Below, one piece after another: positions 28,975-38,930 of a DNA stretch of 64,000 bases (positions within the stretch are counted from its first letter, which is position 1; each line of letters opens with the position of its first letter). Location: contig CAVYIO010000008.1 of the NCBI GenBank assembly GCA_963768565.1, positions 167,334 to 231,333 of the forward strand, given 5' to 3'. Made by a program: the position numbers and the translations under genes. A model generated the notes under the pieces. That model did not search any database. It was not told where the DNA came from and saw only the letters and a list, made by a program, of their open reading frames with translations. This DNA is from JABDKH01 sp963768565. Lineage in GTDB: Bacteria; Bacteroidota; Rhodothermia; Rhodothermales; JABDKH01.

Positions 28975-30411
28975 TCAGGCGGTCGTGGGAGTCGCCCGTC
29001 GTTTCTGTCCGTTCGATGTCGACTGATGCTGCAGTCCTGCCGATGACCGGTGCAACCATTTGCCGCGGCCCGCTTTCCCGACGATCTTGTAGTCGTCTAC
29101 GATGATCTCTCCGCGCGACAGCGTGGTTCGGGCAAAGCCCGCCAAGTCCCACCCCTCGTATGGTGACCAGTCGGCGTTCGTTTCCATCGTCGCCGGGTCC
29201 ACGGTGATCTTCTTTGTCGGATGGATGATCGCGATGTCGGCGTCGGCGCCGACCTGTATCGCGCCCTTGCGCGGGTACAGGCCCATGATCTGTGCGGGAT
29301 TCGTTGATAGCTTCATGCACATCTGCTCCAATGACAGACGGTTCTTCAGCACTCCGTGCGTGTAGACGATCGGGAGGAGCGTTTCAAGTCCGGGCATACC
29401 CATCGGGATCTTCGTCCAGTCCCCTTCCCACATGGCCTTCTGCTCGCGCGTAAACGTACAGGTGTCGGTGGATACCACCGATACCTCGCCATCGGCGAGG
29501 CCTGTCCACAGCCGCGCGACGTCGGCCGGTTTCTTGACCTGCGGACAGCACGCAAAGAGATGACCATCTTCCCGGTCGAAGACGGAGTCGTCGAGCACGA
29601 GGTACTGGGCGCACGTCTCGGCCAGCACGGGCACGCCACGTGACTGTGCCGCCTTCACGAGATCGCTGCCTTCCGCGGTCGACATGTGTACGATGTACAA
29701 CTGCCCGCCTGTAACCTCGCTCCACGTGATGGCGCGCTGTATGGCTTCGGCTTCGATGTAGTTCGGCCGCGTCATCCGGTGCAGCCTGGCGCCGTACCGC
29801 TTGATCTGCTCGCTCGTGTGATGACGTGCAATGAGCTCGTCGAGCACGCGCGACGATTCCGCGTGAACGAGCAACATCGTGCCGTACTCCTTCATCTTCT
29901 CGAGCGTCCCGAACATCGCCCGGTCGTCGGACTGCCAGCCTTCGGACTCGTAGATCATGAACTCCTTGAAGGTCGTGAAGCCGCGATCGACCATGCCTTT
30001 GATCTGATCCTTGTGCTCGTCCCAGCGCGTGACGCAGATGTGGAACGTGTAGTCGATCAGCGCCTTGCCATCGGCCTTTGCCATCCAGTTGTCGGCGGCG
30101 TCGTTGAGCGAATCGCCGTCGTACGGAATCGCGAAATCGATGAGCGTCGTGACGCCACCGCGGGCACCCGCACGGGTTCCGGAGGTGTAGTCGTCGGACG
30201 AGACGGTACCGCAGAACGGCAGCTCCAGGTGGACGTGCACGTCGAGAACACCTGGAATCACGTGATGGCCCGTGGCGTCGATTACGTTCGCCGCCGAGTC
30301 GAGATCCTGGCCGATGGCCGCGATCTTCTCTCCACTGATCCCTACGTCCGCTTGAATGGCACCGCCCGGTGTTATCACGGTGCCTCCCTTTATTACGGAG
30401 TCAAATTTCAT
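28975..30411 (-). CDS. hydA: Dihydropyrimidinase / hydantoinase
   Basis: About 478 residues of the cyclic amidohydrolase family, opening dihydrouracil to N-carbamoyl-beta-alanine. Metal ligands are in DVHVHLE (His59, His61) and the carboxylated lysine is Lys149 (FTTFKEFMIYE). ATG 30411 was chosen because the family N-terminus (MKFDSVIKGGTVITPGG) begins there. E. coli carries a homologue (hyuA/ygeZ) inside its yge cluster, so this one may serve both pyrimidine and purine ureide hydrolysis. The aminotransferase ends 56 bases upstream. Confidence 0.92.
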   Translation of the reverse strand: MKFDSVIKGGTVITPGGAIQADVGISGEKIAAIGQDLDSAANVIDATGHHVIPGVLDVHVHLELPFCGTVSSDDYTSGTRAGARGGVTTLIDFAIPYDGDSLNDAADNWMAKADGKALIDYTFHICVTRWDEHKDQIKGMVDRGFTTFKEFMIYESEGWQSDDRAMFGTLEKMKEYGTMLLVHAESSRVLDELIARHHTSEQIKRYGARLHRMTRPNYIEAEAIQRAITWSEVTGGQLYIVHMSTAEGSDLVKAAQSRGVPVLAETCAQYLVLDDSVFDREDGHLFACCPQVKKPADVARLWTGLADGEVSVVSTDTCTFTREQKAMWEGDWTKIPMGMPGLETLLPIVYTHGVLKNRLSLEQMCMKLSTNPAQIMGLYPRKGAIQVGADADIAIIHPTKKITVDPATMETNADWSPYEGWDLAGFARTTLSRGEIIVDDYKIVGKAGRGKWLHRSSAGLQHQSTSNGQKRRATPTTA

Positions 30412-30467
30412 TGCCGTTACCCTACGTTGGTCGTCTTGGAGTTTAGCCTGGTTGTGCCATACGTGGC

Positions 30468-31844
30468 TCACACGGAGCCGGCCATCGAAAACGCACGGTC
30501 GAATACTTCGAGGCAGAATGCGACGTCCTCCTTCGTAATGCACATCGGGGGCTTGACACGCAGAACGTTTCCGTACAACCCGCCTTTGCCAACCAGGACG
30601 CCCATTTCGCGCGCCGCTTCTAGAACCGCGGCCGTCGCCTTTGTCGCCGGCTCCTTCGTCTCCCGATCGAGAACAAGTTCGACGCCGATCATCAGGCCCA
30701 TACCCCGGACGTCGCCGATCAATGGATGTGTCCGCTGCAGATCCTTAAGCCCCGCCATCAGGAAGGCGCCGACGTCCTTCGAGTTCTGTTGCAGCCCGTC
30801 TTCCTCGATCACGTCAAGAACGGCGAGTCCAGCGGCCATGCTGACCGGGTTTCCTCCGTACGTGTTGAAGTGCAGATTCTGAGCAAATGGTTCCGCGATT
30901 TCGCGTCGGGTCGTAACTGCAGCCAGCGGAATTCCATTCCCGATGCCTTTCGCCATCACAACCATGTCGGGGACCACGTCAAAGTTCTGAAAGCCCCAGT
31001 AGTGATCACCGGTGCGACCGAAACCAGTCTGCACCTCGTCGGCAATGCAGAGGCCGCCGTGTTCGCGCACGATGGCGTACGCCTCACCGAGGTAATTCGG
31101 CGCTCCGTGGGTCGCGCCGCCCACGCCCTGGATCGGCTCCGCGATGTAGCCTGCGATCTGTCCCGGAGTCGAGAACTTGATGAGCTCGCGAATGTCTTCC
31201 GCGCTCTTATGGGCGATCTCTTCCGGCGACCCGTCGAACGGATTCCGGTACGGATCCGGGCAAATGGCATGATGAATCCGGTATCCCTGCGGAATGACGT
31301 GCTTCCACGTGTGGTGCGACGTCAATCCCATGGACGTCGATGACATACCGTGGTAGCTGTTGCGAACCGCGATGATATCGGTGTTCCCGGTGAAGACTCT
31401 CGCCATGTTGATGGCGAGCTCGTTCGCTTCGCTCCCGCTGCTCACGAAGTATGTGACGTCCAGGCCCGGCGGCATCTTCGACGCCAGCTTCTTCGCAAAG
31501 AGTGGAAGATTCGGGTGAAGATAAATCGTCGTTGCGTGCTGCAGTTTCTCGAGTTGCTGTTGCGTGCGCTCAAGAATCTTCGGATGACAGTGACCACATG
31601 AAACGGTCACGATTCCGGCTAGCATATCGAGATACCGTCGGCCCGACTCGTCGTAGAGATACTGCATGTATCCTTCGACGATCATGAGCGGTTCCTTGTA
31701 GTACGCGAAGACGGACGGGTGGCAGTATTGCTTGCGTGTTGCGAGCACGTCTTCGAGCGGAGGCCCGCTATAGGGTTGAGGCACGTGATCGGTGGCCGGC
31801 ATCGACCGGACCATCTGCCCTGTCATTTCTACCATGGCGTTCAC
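30468..31844 (-). CDS. Class III aminotransferase (beta-alanine type)
   Basis: PLP aminotransferase of 458 residues. SSGSEANELAI (135-145) and NSYHGMS bind the cofactor; the Schiff-base lysine is Lys299 in MAKGIGNGIPL. Sequence resembles alanine-glyoxylate/beta-alanine aminotransferases. Operon position suggests it converts beta-alanine and 3-aminoisobutyrate to the semialdehydes used by MmsA. The start is probably GTG 31844, which overlaps the stop of the permease gene (GTGA); ATG 31835 is an alternative. Confidence 0.85.
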   Translation of the reverse strand: MNAMVEMTGQMVRSMPATDHVPQPYSGPPLEDVLATRKQYCHPSVFAYYKEPLMIVEGYMQYLYDESGRRYLDMLAGIVTVSCGHCHPKILERTQQQLEKLQHATTIYLHPNLPLFAKKLASKMPPGLDVTYFVSSGSEANELAINMARVFTGNTDIIAVRNSYHGMSSTSMGLTSHHTWKHVIPQGYRIHHAICPDPYRNPFDGSPEEIAHKSAEDIRELIKFSTPGQIAGYIAEPIQGVGGATHGAPNYLGEAYAIVREHGGLCIADEVQTGFGRTGDHYWGFQNFDVVPDMVVMAKGIGNGIPLAAVTTRREIAEPFAQNLHFNTYGGNPVSMAAGLAVLDVIEEDGLQQNSKDVGAFLMAGLKDLQRTHPLIGDVRGMGLMIGVELVLDRETKEPATKATAAVLEAAREMGVLVGKGGLYGNVLRVKPPMCITKEDVAFCLEVFDRAFSMAGSV

Positions 31845-33362
31845 TGTTCTGTTATTCCGTCAGTGATTCGGGTGCGGCTACGGGCCGGGATGGAACGGAT
31901 AAAGCTCGTCAGCGACACGTAGACCACTCCGGCGACGAGGAGGCCCACGAACCACGCATAAGTATAGAGGTCGGAGAACATCTGCGGTACTGCAATCGCT
32001 CCCCCCGACGCCTGCGCCAGAAAGCCCGGCACGTTCGGGGCGATTCCAACCGCGAGGGCGACCATCGCCCGCCAGTTGTAGCCGCGCCCTCCAAACGAGT
32101 AGACGCCGTCTTCCCGGTAAAGATCGTCAGCATCGAGCCGAAGGCGCCTGACGATGTAGTAGTCGACAGCATGATGCCCGCGATCGGGCCGAGCAGGGCG
32201 CTGTAGCCGATGAGCCAGGTGAAGATGTAGTGGCCGAGGTCGGTGTAGAGCTTCCACGGGCATGATCAGGATGCCGATGACGCCCGGTGATGAGGCCGCC
32301 GCGTCGGAAGCTGATCACGCGCGGCGCAGAGGTTCGAGAAGTCGTTGGCCGGGCGAGACCACGTTGGCGGCGATGTTGGTCGACGAGCGTGGCGACGGTG
32401 AGCGCGAAGAGCGCAAGAGCACGACGACCGAGCTTGCTCGAAGCGGCCGAGCAGCGCGCACCGGGTCCCAGATCGCCTCGCCGAAGATGACGACCGTCGC
32501 GCTCGTGACCGCGACGCCGATGAAGGCGAAGAGCGTCATGGTCGTCGGCAGCCCGATCACCTGCCCCAGCATCTGGTCGCGCTGCGTCCGCGCGTAGCGC
32601 GTGAAGTCGGGGATGTTGAGCGACAGCGTCGCCCAGAAGCCGACCATCGCCGTGAGGTTCGGGCCAGAAGACGGCCCAGAAGTTGGCCTTCCGCGAGCTG
32701 CCCCGAACGGCGGACGGTCTCGGCTGAGAGCATCGGCGCCGAATCCGCCGGCCTCGACGCACGCCCAGCCAGAGCAGGCCGAGCCCGATCACGAGCAGGA
32801 ACGGCGCCGCCCAGGTCTCGAGCCACTTGATGCGAGTCGATGCCGCGCCAGAATGACGGCGATGTTGATCGCCCAGAAGAGCAGGAAGCAGCTCGAGCTG
32901 TCCCCAGGAAAGCCGATGACCGGGATAGCAGATCGGCTCGAGGTCCGGCCGGCTCGAAGCCGAAGATGACGCGCGTGCAGGCTGTAGATCGCCGAGCCGC
33001 CGATCCACGTCTGGATGCCGAACCAGCCGCAGGCGACGAGCGCCCGCAGAGCGCCGGGACGTTGGCGCCGACACGTGCCGAACGACGCGCGCAGCAGAAC
33101 CGGAAACGGAATGCCGTACTTCGTGCCCGCGTGCGCGTTCAGCATCATCGGCACGAGCACGATCACGTTGCCGAGCATGATGGTGAGCACCGCCTGCCAC
33201 CAGCTCATGCCCCTGCGCGATCAGCCCGGCGGCCAGCGTGTAGGTCGGGATGCAGACGGCCATGCCGACCCAGAGCGCGGCGATGTTCCACATCCCCCAC
33301 GTGCGCCGCTCGGGCGATACCGGCGCGAGGTCGTCGTTGTAGAGCGGGACGTCGTGAGTCAT
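31841..33362 (-). pseudogene. NCS1-type nucleobase permease, broken by many frameshifts
   Basis: The start (ATG 33362) reads VSPERRTWGMWNIAALWVGM, the N-terminal signature of the NCS1 family (uracil, cytosine, allantoin, thiamine transporters). Conserved pieces then appear in shifting frames: MSWWQAVLTIMLGNVIVLVP and HAGTKYGIPFPVLLRASFG at about 33208-33080, WFGIQTWIGGSAIYSL, FWAINIAVIL, IPDFTRYART and FAFIGVAVTSATVVIFGEAI at about 32620-32450, and the C-terminus with DYYIVRR and several helices ending at 31841. At least six indels are needed. The whole stretch is G+C-rich and indel-dense, so sequencing or assembly error is more likely than a dead gene. It lies inside the pyrimidine operon, so uracil uptake is the likely role. 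Confidence 0.8.
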
Positions 33363-33397
33363 CGATCACGGGCGATTGGCTACAGCGCCGGCTGCGG

Positions 33398-34318
33398 TCA
33401 GCATCCGTCTGTAGTCGCGTCCGCCGTCTCGAGATCAGTCGGGCTAGGGCGTACGATGGCTTCGTAGGTCTCCGGCCGCCGGTCACGGTAGAACTGCCAC
33501 ACGTTGCGAACCTCGCGAATGAGGTCGAGGTCGAGATCGGCGACAAGCACCGCGTCTCCTGTCGCGTGGCGCCCTCCGCGATGATCTGGCCGCGCGGGTT
33601 CGCAGAAGTACGACGTGCCGTAGAACTCGCCGATGTTCCACGGCTCCTCCGTGTCCCGACGCGGTTGATCGCGCCGACGAAGTAGATGTTGGCGCACGCC
33701 GCGCGCCGGCTGCTCCAGCTTCCAGAGGTACTCGCTCAGACCCGCGACGGTGGCCGACGGGTTGAAGACGATCTCGGCGCCGTTGAGGCCGAGCTCTCGC
33801 GCGCCTTCCGGGAAGTGACGGTCGTAGCAGATGTAGACGCCGACCTTGCCGACGGCCGTCTCGAACACCGGGTAGCCGAGGTTGCCGGGGCGGAAGTAGA
33901 ACTTCTCCCAGAAGCCGGGATGGCAGTGCGGAATGTGGTTCTTGCGATACTTGCCGAGATAGGTGCCGTCGGCATCGATGACCGCGGCGGTGTTGTAGTA
34001 GACGCCGGTCAGATCTTCTTCGTACAGGGGAATGACTAATACCATCTCGTGCTTTTTCGCGAGATCCTGCATCAGCTTCGTCGTTGGACCGTCCGGCACG
34101 CGCTCGGTCAGCGCGTACCACTTCTCCTTCTGCTCCGCGCAGAAGTATGGACCGTAGAAGAGCTCCTGGAGGCACACCACTTGCGCGTCCTTTCGTGCGG
34201 CCTCTTCGATGAGACCCACATGCTTGTCGATCATGGAGCGCTTGATCTTGTCGATCGGACTGTCGGCGCTTTCGGACAGGGTTGCCTGGATGAGTCCGGC
34301 GCGAACTGATCGTTCCAT
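33398..34318 (-). CDS. Beta-ureidopropionase (compensated frameshifts)
   Basis: Nitrilase-superfamily enzyme of about 306 residues cleaving N-carbamoyl-beta-alanine to beta-alanine, CO2 and ammonia. The triad is Glu52 (LQELFYGP), Lys126 (KYRKNHIPH) and Cys164 (VYICYDRHFPEG). ATG 34318 follows GAGGAGGAAC, an excellent ribosome site. From about 33710 to 33550 the frame leaves and re-enters: ANIYFVGAINRVG and PRGQII are readable only in another frame, so paired indels garble two short stretches while the rest stays in frame. It is the first gene of the pyrimidine operon. Confidence 0.85.
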   Translation of the reverse strand: MERSVRAGLIQATLSESADSPIDKIKRSMIDKHVGLIEEAARKDAQVVCLQELFYGPYFCAEQKEKWYALTERVPDGPTTKLMQDLAKKHEMVLVIPLYEEDLTGVYYNTAAVIDADGTYLGKYRKNHIPHCHPGFWEKFYFRPGNLGYPVFETAVGKVGVYICYDRHFPEGARELGLNGAEIVFNPSATVAGLSEYLWKLEQPARGVRQHLLRRRDQPRRDTEEPWNIGEFYGTSYFCEPARPDHRGGRHATGDAVLVADLDLDLIREVRNVWQFYRDRRPETYEAIVRPSPTDLETADATTDGC

Positions 34319-34757
34319 GTTGTTCCTCCTCATTGTGCGCGGATGGATAGACGGCGACCTCGTGTACCGCCAGCCAGGATTGTTGGCGGACTACGAATGG
34401 TCAATTAAGACAGGTGGAACCAAAATGCAACTGCCCGGGCACGGTGTCGACGGATTATCGGAGATCATCGAGCGGATTGCGGATTGGAAAACGGCCGCTT
34501 GCTAACGAAGGATCTGCCAATAGTATCAGTTGCACACACTGTACTTCGACACAAAACCAAATGGGGCGCAAGGTCACAAGACTGCCTTCGAAATCGATGA
34601 GCGTCTCACACGCCTCACCCTGAGCGGGGACATCGATGCGTCAGAATAACATACCAACGTACCGTCACGTTCGGACAAGGTGGCAGGCAGAGATACCGAC
34701 TGGCTCACGGCCGATACCGTTTAACTACATCGGCTTACGCAATCTCGAAACGAATCC
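34319..34757. other. Intergenic, upstream of the pyrimidine operon
   Basis: About 440 bases without a supported gene. It must hold the promoter of the operon reading leftwards from 34318 and the end of the glycan gene at 34758. I looked for TAnnTTTG-type promoter boxes on the minus strand and for strong hairpins and saw none that is convincing. The base composition returns to the lower G+C of the rest of the window here. Confidence 0.4.
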
Positions 34758-35804
34758 TCAGGCGGACTCCGGTGGGGTCACACGTGTCTTTTTTGCGCCC
34801 GCTACAGCCTGATGCCTGGATATGTGAAGCCAACTCTTCCAGATCGTTCGGCGCACGACTGGAGGTATCCACTGTCCGCGTTGGACGTTGAACTGATTCG
34901 AGCGATCGGTGTCGGTAATAAGGCTTACCACATATGAAAAGGAAGAGCGCTCATCCAGAATCAGGTAGGTACACCCGGCCAGTAGGTACATGTCTACCAG
35001 AGCTTCGACGCCGTGGGCCCGCCGGTCGGGAGATGATAAATTATGATGCATTGACATCCCGGTCGTGGGATACCACTTCGATGTGCCGACCACGCTGCTG
35101 TATTGCCGTTGAAAGCGGTCGTTGATCTCACGATTATCCGTGGACAAGAAGATCCGCAAGTCGGGCTCGCGCTTCAACAACTTGTCGAGGCGTCGGTATA
35201 TCGCCTCAAGCCTTGCTCTCTTGTCCATGTACCTGACGTGTACCCCCACCGTCTTCCCATCCAGCGAAGCGTTTCGAAAATCCTCGACTCTCTTTTGTAT
35301 CGCGGGATGCAATTGCAAGCTTTCCCTGAGCAGCGTCCGCAAGATGGTCTTGGTCCTCGTTCGACGGAGCCCGCCGAAAGCAGCTGTCAAATGTCGTCTC
35401 AGGATATAGATCTGCTCACCGTAAGCCCACATCACGACGATCTCCTCCTGATGATTCAGTCGCGTGAGATCAACCGAGAAAGGCCTCCATGCTTCCGGGC
35501 TGCGAGAGGCGACATCCGGATAGCGCCGGAGCATTGCCCCGGCGGATTCATCGAGATGACCGCGCCAGATCCCAGGTCCTACAGAATCCGTCCTGGGCAT
35601 TTCAGCGAGTGGATCGCAGACGGAAGTCTGAAAAAACCGCGGGAAGGCGTCGGACTCGTCGTTTGAATAAACTCTATCTCGCCAGTCCACCAGTAGCCTT
35701 CGCCCGCTCAAGCGCGCATAGAGCACCGCCGTGAGAAGACAGAGTATTCTGTTGCCGAGCCCTGCAATACCCTTGACCAACAAATATTTCTTGTCTTCAC
35801 TCAT
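34758..35804 (-). CDS. NodZ/GT23-like fucosyltransferase
   Basis: About 348 residues. The N-terminus YLLVKGIAGLGNRILCLL carries the GLGNR nucleotide-sugar motif of fucosyltransferases, followed by RRLLVDWRD, and the later VGVHVRYMD and FLSTDNREI fit the NodZ (alpha-1,6-fucosyltransferase) fold. It probably transfers a GDP-sugar, perhaps fucose, onto a surface glycan. ATG 35804 overlaps the stop of the flippase gene by eight bases, arguing for translational coupling; the longer start at 35849 lies inside that gene. A bacterial NodZ-like enzyme outside rhizobia is unremarkable in glycan loci, but the acceptor is unknown. Confidence 0.78.
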   Translation of the reverse strand: MSEDKKYLLVKGIAGLGNRILCLLTAVLYARLSGRRLLVDWRDRVYSNDESDAFPRFFQTSVCDPLAEMPRTDSVGPGIWRGHLDESAGAMLRRYPDVASRSPEAWRPFSVDLTRLNHQEEIVVMWAYGEQIYILRRHLTAAFGGLRRTRTKTILRTLLRESLQLHPAIQKRVEDFRNASLDGKTVGVHVRYMDKRARLEAIYRRLDKLLKREPDLRIFLSTDNREINDRFQRQYSSVVGTSKWYPTTGMSMHHNLSSPDRRAHGVEALVDMYLLAGCTYLILDERSSFSYVVSLITDTDRSNQFNVQRGQWIPPVVRRTIWKSWLHISRHQAVAGAKKTRVTPPESA

Positions 35805-37281
35805 CGACCAACCGTCGATCTTTGCCCCGCGAATAGGTCGCGGTACCAAACAGGGACTTCATCAAGGCACGTTCTCGAACGCCAAACTCTCCCAACAGGA
35901 AGGAACCAGCGACAATCACAGCCATGACCACCAGCAATTTGATGATGACGCCCTGCGCCTGGGCCGGCCACGCACTCGCCACCGCATAGGCCGCTCCGGA
36001 AAGCACTACAGTGCGAATCACTGTCGCGAGCGGCGGAACAACACGCCAGAGTCGATACGCAACAATCGTCGCTGCCAGCGCACCGACACAGGCCACGCCG
36101 GTGCTCACGGAAGCGGCGCCAATCGCACCCATGCGCGGAATGAGCAAGGCGTGTCCCGCCAGCGCAAGCAGGGGCATTGGTCCTGCAACAAGCATCGTCA
36201 AACCGGGTCGATCCAGTGCGATCACGATCGCGGCCGCAACGGAGATCATTACCAGCGCGACCTGACTGAAGATAAGGAGCGCTAGTAAGGGGGCAGATGT
36301 TGCGAAGGCCTCACCAAAGACCAGAGCGACAATCTCAGTGGACATACCGGCAGTCATGAAGGCGAAAGGAAGCAGTCCAAGCACCAGGCGCATTCCATCA
36401 GAGGCCAGCCTGCGCGCGTTCTCGATCTGTCCTCCCTTTATCATTCGCCCGAGGGTTGAAAGCAGAAGCGGGGACAAGGCACCAGCCACGAGTGTGGGCA
36501 CGATCGCCAGGTTCTGCGCCGCGGCGTATAGTCCGGCGTCGGCGGCCGTGCCGTCCAGGGCTTTGAGTGCGACGACATCGATTCGATCGAACAGACGAAG
36601 GCACAAGGCCGACAGAAATAGCGGAGGTCCATAGCTGAGGAGCTGTCGCGCCGGGAAAGCTGAGCGCGAGAAGAGCGACGGGCGCACAAACAGCCGATAC
36701 AGGACCAATTCAACCAGTGTTGCACCAAGGCTTCCCAGGACGGCACCGGTTACGGAGAGACCCATCTCAACGAAGAGAACAATAAGCACCAGTCGTACCG
36801 GCCAGCGAATGGCGCTCACCAGTGCGCGCTTCCTGAAATCGCCCAGCCCAACCAGAGTACTTCTGTGTGCCTGAACAAGACCGTACACTACCAACTCGAC
36901 AGCAAAGAGCTGCAGGTAGAACTTCAGTCTCGGTTCATCCAGTAGATCGGAAACGGGTCCGGATCCCAGCCACAACAGGAGGCCCGCCACGGCACCACTG
37001 ATCAGATGCAGCCGCAGCACTGTCGTCGCAACCGGCTTCCATGCATCGGCCCCGCTCACGAACTTAATGCTGGCCTGCGAAAAGAACGAAGCCGCGCTGA
37101 AAGCCACCCATGTGAACACGGTAATGGCCAACGTAAAGAGACCGTAGTGTTCCGGACCGAGTACTCTGGTCAGATAGATCATCGTGACCAGGCCCGTCGG
37201 CAACAATAACGCTTCGGACAGGAATACCCGAACAGTGCCATCGGCCGCATGTCGCGCGGAGTGGTGTGGAGCCTTGATCAT
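35797..37281 (-). CDS. Polysaccharide flippase (Wzx-like)
   Basis: Membrane protein of 494 residues with about 12 to 14 hydrophobic helices and the opening YLTRVLGPEHYGLFTLA, typical of the oligosaccharide flippase family (MOP superfamily). It would turn lipid-linked glycan units across the inner membrane. It overlaps the gene before it by four bases (ATGA, 37278-37281) and the fucosyltransferase after it by eight bases, so the three form one operon. Confidence 0.85.
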   Translation of the reverse strand: MIKAPHHSARHAADGTVRVFLSEALLLPTGLVTMIYLTRVLGPEHYGLFTLAITVFTWVAFSAASFFSQASIKFVSGADAWKPVATTVLRLHLISGAVAGLLLWLGSGPVSDLLDEPRLKFYLQLFAVELVVYGLVQAHRSTLVGLGDFRKRALVSAIRWPVRLVLIVLFVEMGLSVTGAVLGSLGATLVELVLYRLFVRPSLFSRSAFPARQLLSYGPPLFLSALCLRLFDRIDVVALKALDGTAADAGLYAAAQNLAIVPTLVAGALSPLLLSTLGRMIKGGQIENARRLASDGMRLVLGLLPFAFMTAGMSTEIVALVFGEAFATSAPLLALLIFSQVALVMISVAAAIVIALDRPGLTMLVAGPMPLLALAGHALLIPRMGAIGAASVSTGVACVGALAATIVAYRLWRVVPPLATVIRTVVLSGAAYAVASAWPAQAQGVIIKLLVVMAVIVAGSFLLGEFGVRERALMKSLFGTATYSRGKDRRLVDE

Positions 37282-38930
37282 TGAGGCCTGCTGTCCGGGG
37301 TTTGCGCATCCGTTTGTCGAACGAATCCCGGCTCCAGTCTTCTATAATGCACTTCCCAGTCGTCCTGCGCCTCTGTGTGCAAGCCAAACTCCACAGACAG
37401 TCGCTCGATGGATTCAGAATAGCGTGGAGACGAACTCCGTCTGTTATCAAGCAGGAAAAGCCAGACGGGCGTCGCCGTCGTCGCTTCGTCCCAGAATTCC
37501 TCGTCGTCCGTCTCCAGATTCACCAGCGGCAAGTTGATCTGACAGAACGTTCGTATGTGTCCTTGATACACGGCGGGCTCGTTTCCCCTCAGGTCCGATG
37601 TGGTGTTCGCAATAAACTCCATGCCTTGATTGAAACGCAGATCATCAGAACGCACGATCCTCAACGCATCTTGCGAAACATACACCAGCAGCGGCCCAAA
37701 GAGGATGGCTGTGCCTGCACCCATTGTCCTGGAAATCCAATCGGGTCGCAGAAGGAGCTCGCCGGCAAGTCTTGCGAAAACGAAGATGAGAATCGGTGCC
37801 ACGGGCGCGTAGTACCGATAGACTGAAGCGTACCCGACCTCGGAAAGCAAGACGTCCACGACAACGAAGAACGCACCTGCACATAATGCCAGAACCGCAG
37901 CGACAGATGTGACCCGTTCAGAGATTTCCCCGCTCTGGATCATGCGGCCGTAGGAGAGCAGAAGCAGGATCATTAGGACGACGAGCACAATGCTAATTAT
38001 TGTCTTCCACAGCCTGGTCTCCGTTGAGCTGCTGGAAGCGAGGATTGGTGAGAGCCTCCGCACCACCGAGTTGATCTTGAATGGCTCAAGCATAATCGTC
38101 GTGAATGGTAATCCCAGGATCTTTGGGAGCCGCTCCACCGTGATTTCTTCCACCTCAATCTTCCAAATCTGGCTGTCGTCCTCGCTATCCATGAACGACG
38201 TTCCAAAGAAAACGATTGCCCCGACAAGCGAGAGAGCGAGTACGAGGAGAACTGGTTTCTTAAGGCTTCTCTTCCGAACAGAGTCGAACGCGACCACGAG
38301 GAAGACACCCGGAATGAAATAGAGCGCGGAGTACTTCACCACTACCATTCCAGCAACGAGGAGACAGATAGTGATCAACAGGAGTGTCTTTCTGAAGATC
38401 TCTCGGGAGTCACGGAACTCTAGCAGCACGATAATCAGGAACGGTGCAACAGCACATACGAAGAGATCGGGCGGATTCATCGACAGACGAAACGTAACGA
38501 GTACGACAAGGACGGCTGCCGTCATTTCACTACGCATGATGCGGCGACCTATCAGAAACCATCCGGCTACGGCGGCAATCAGCAGAAGGACCCGCAGTAG
38601 CAGAACAGCCGGCATCAAAGGCATCCCCGTTTTGAGGACCACCATGACGAGAGCACTGTACCCTGCGGGCCACCGGGTGACCGGCTCGTACACAGGCTCG
38701 GCCGCAAGGTCGGGCACCGGTTTGCGAATCGCATATTCGTCGTCCGACAACCAGTGCCGCGCGGCCATTACCTGGTTCCCGTCGTCCGTGTCAAAGCACG
38801 TCCCTCTTTTCTGAACCAACTCGTACATGTGTGGGGCCGCCGCGAGAACCAGTAGCCCGGCAACTACCCACCGACGATTCGAGGCCAAGAGTCTTCTCAT
38901 CAATTGCATCGCCTTATCCAGTCCCGCCAC
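37278..38930 (-). CDS. Multi-pass membrane glycosyltransferase (GT-C-like)
   Basis: Protein of 550 residues with about 10 transmembrane segments. After the first helix comes CFDTDDGNQVMAARHWL and WPAGYSALVM, the pattern of GT-C enzymes (ArnT/PMT type), in which an acidic pair in the first periplasmic loop is catalytic. It would move a sugar from a polyprenyl-phosphate donor in the periplasm. A long C-terminal soluble tail follows the last helix. It is first in the three-gene minus-strand unit. Confidence 0.7.
   Translation of the reverse strand: MAGLDKAMQLMRRLLASNRRWVVAGLLVLAAAPHMYELVQKRGTCFDTDDGNQVMAARHWLSDDEYAIRKPVPDLAAEPVYEPVTRWPAGYSALVMVVLKTGMPLMPAVLLLRVLLLIAAVAGWFLIGRRIMRSEMTAAVLVVLVTFRLSMNPPDLFVCAVAPFLIIVLLEFRDSREIFRKTLLLITICLLVAGMVVVKYSALYFIPGVFLVVAFDSVRKRSLKKPVLLVLALSLVGAIVFFGTSFMDSEDDSQIWKIEVEEITVERLPKILGLPFTTIMLEPFKINSVVRRLSPILASSSSTETRLWKTIISIVLVVLMILLLLSYGRMIQSGEISERVTSVAAVLALCAGAFFVVVDVLLSEVGYASVYRYYAPVAPILIFVFARLAGELLLRPDWISRTMGAGTAILFGPLLVYVSQDALRIVRSDDLRFNQGMEFIANTTSDLRGNEPAVYQGHIRTFCQINLPLVNLETDDEEFWDEATTATPVWLFLLDNRRSSSPRYSESIERLSVEFGLHTEAQDDWEVHYRRLEPGFVRQTDAQTPDSRPQ

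Noticed and set aside
32262..33685. Long plus-strand frames (for example 32840-33685) across the permease region
   Set aside because: They are rich in Arg, Ala and Pro and arise from high G+C opposite the permease and beta-ureidopropionase; no domain is visible.
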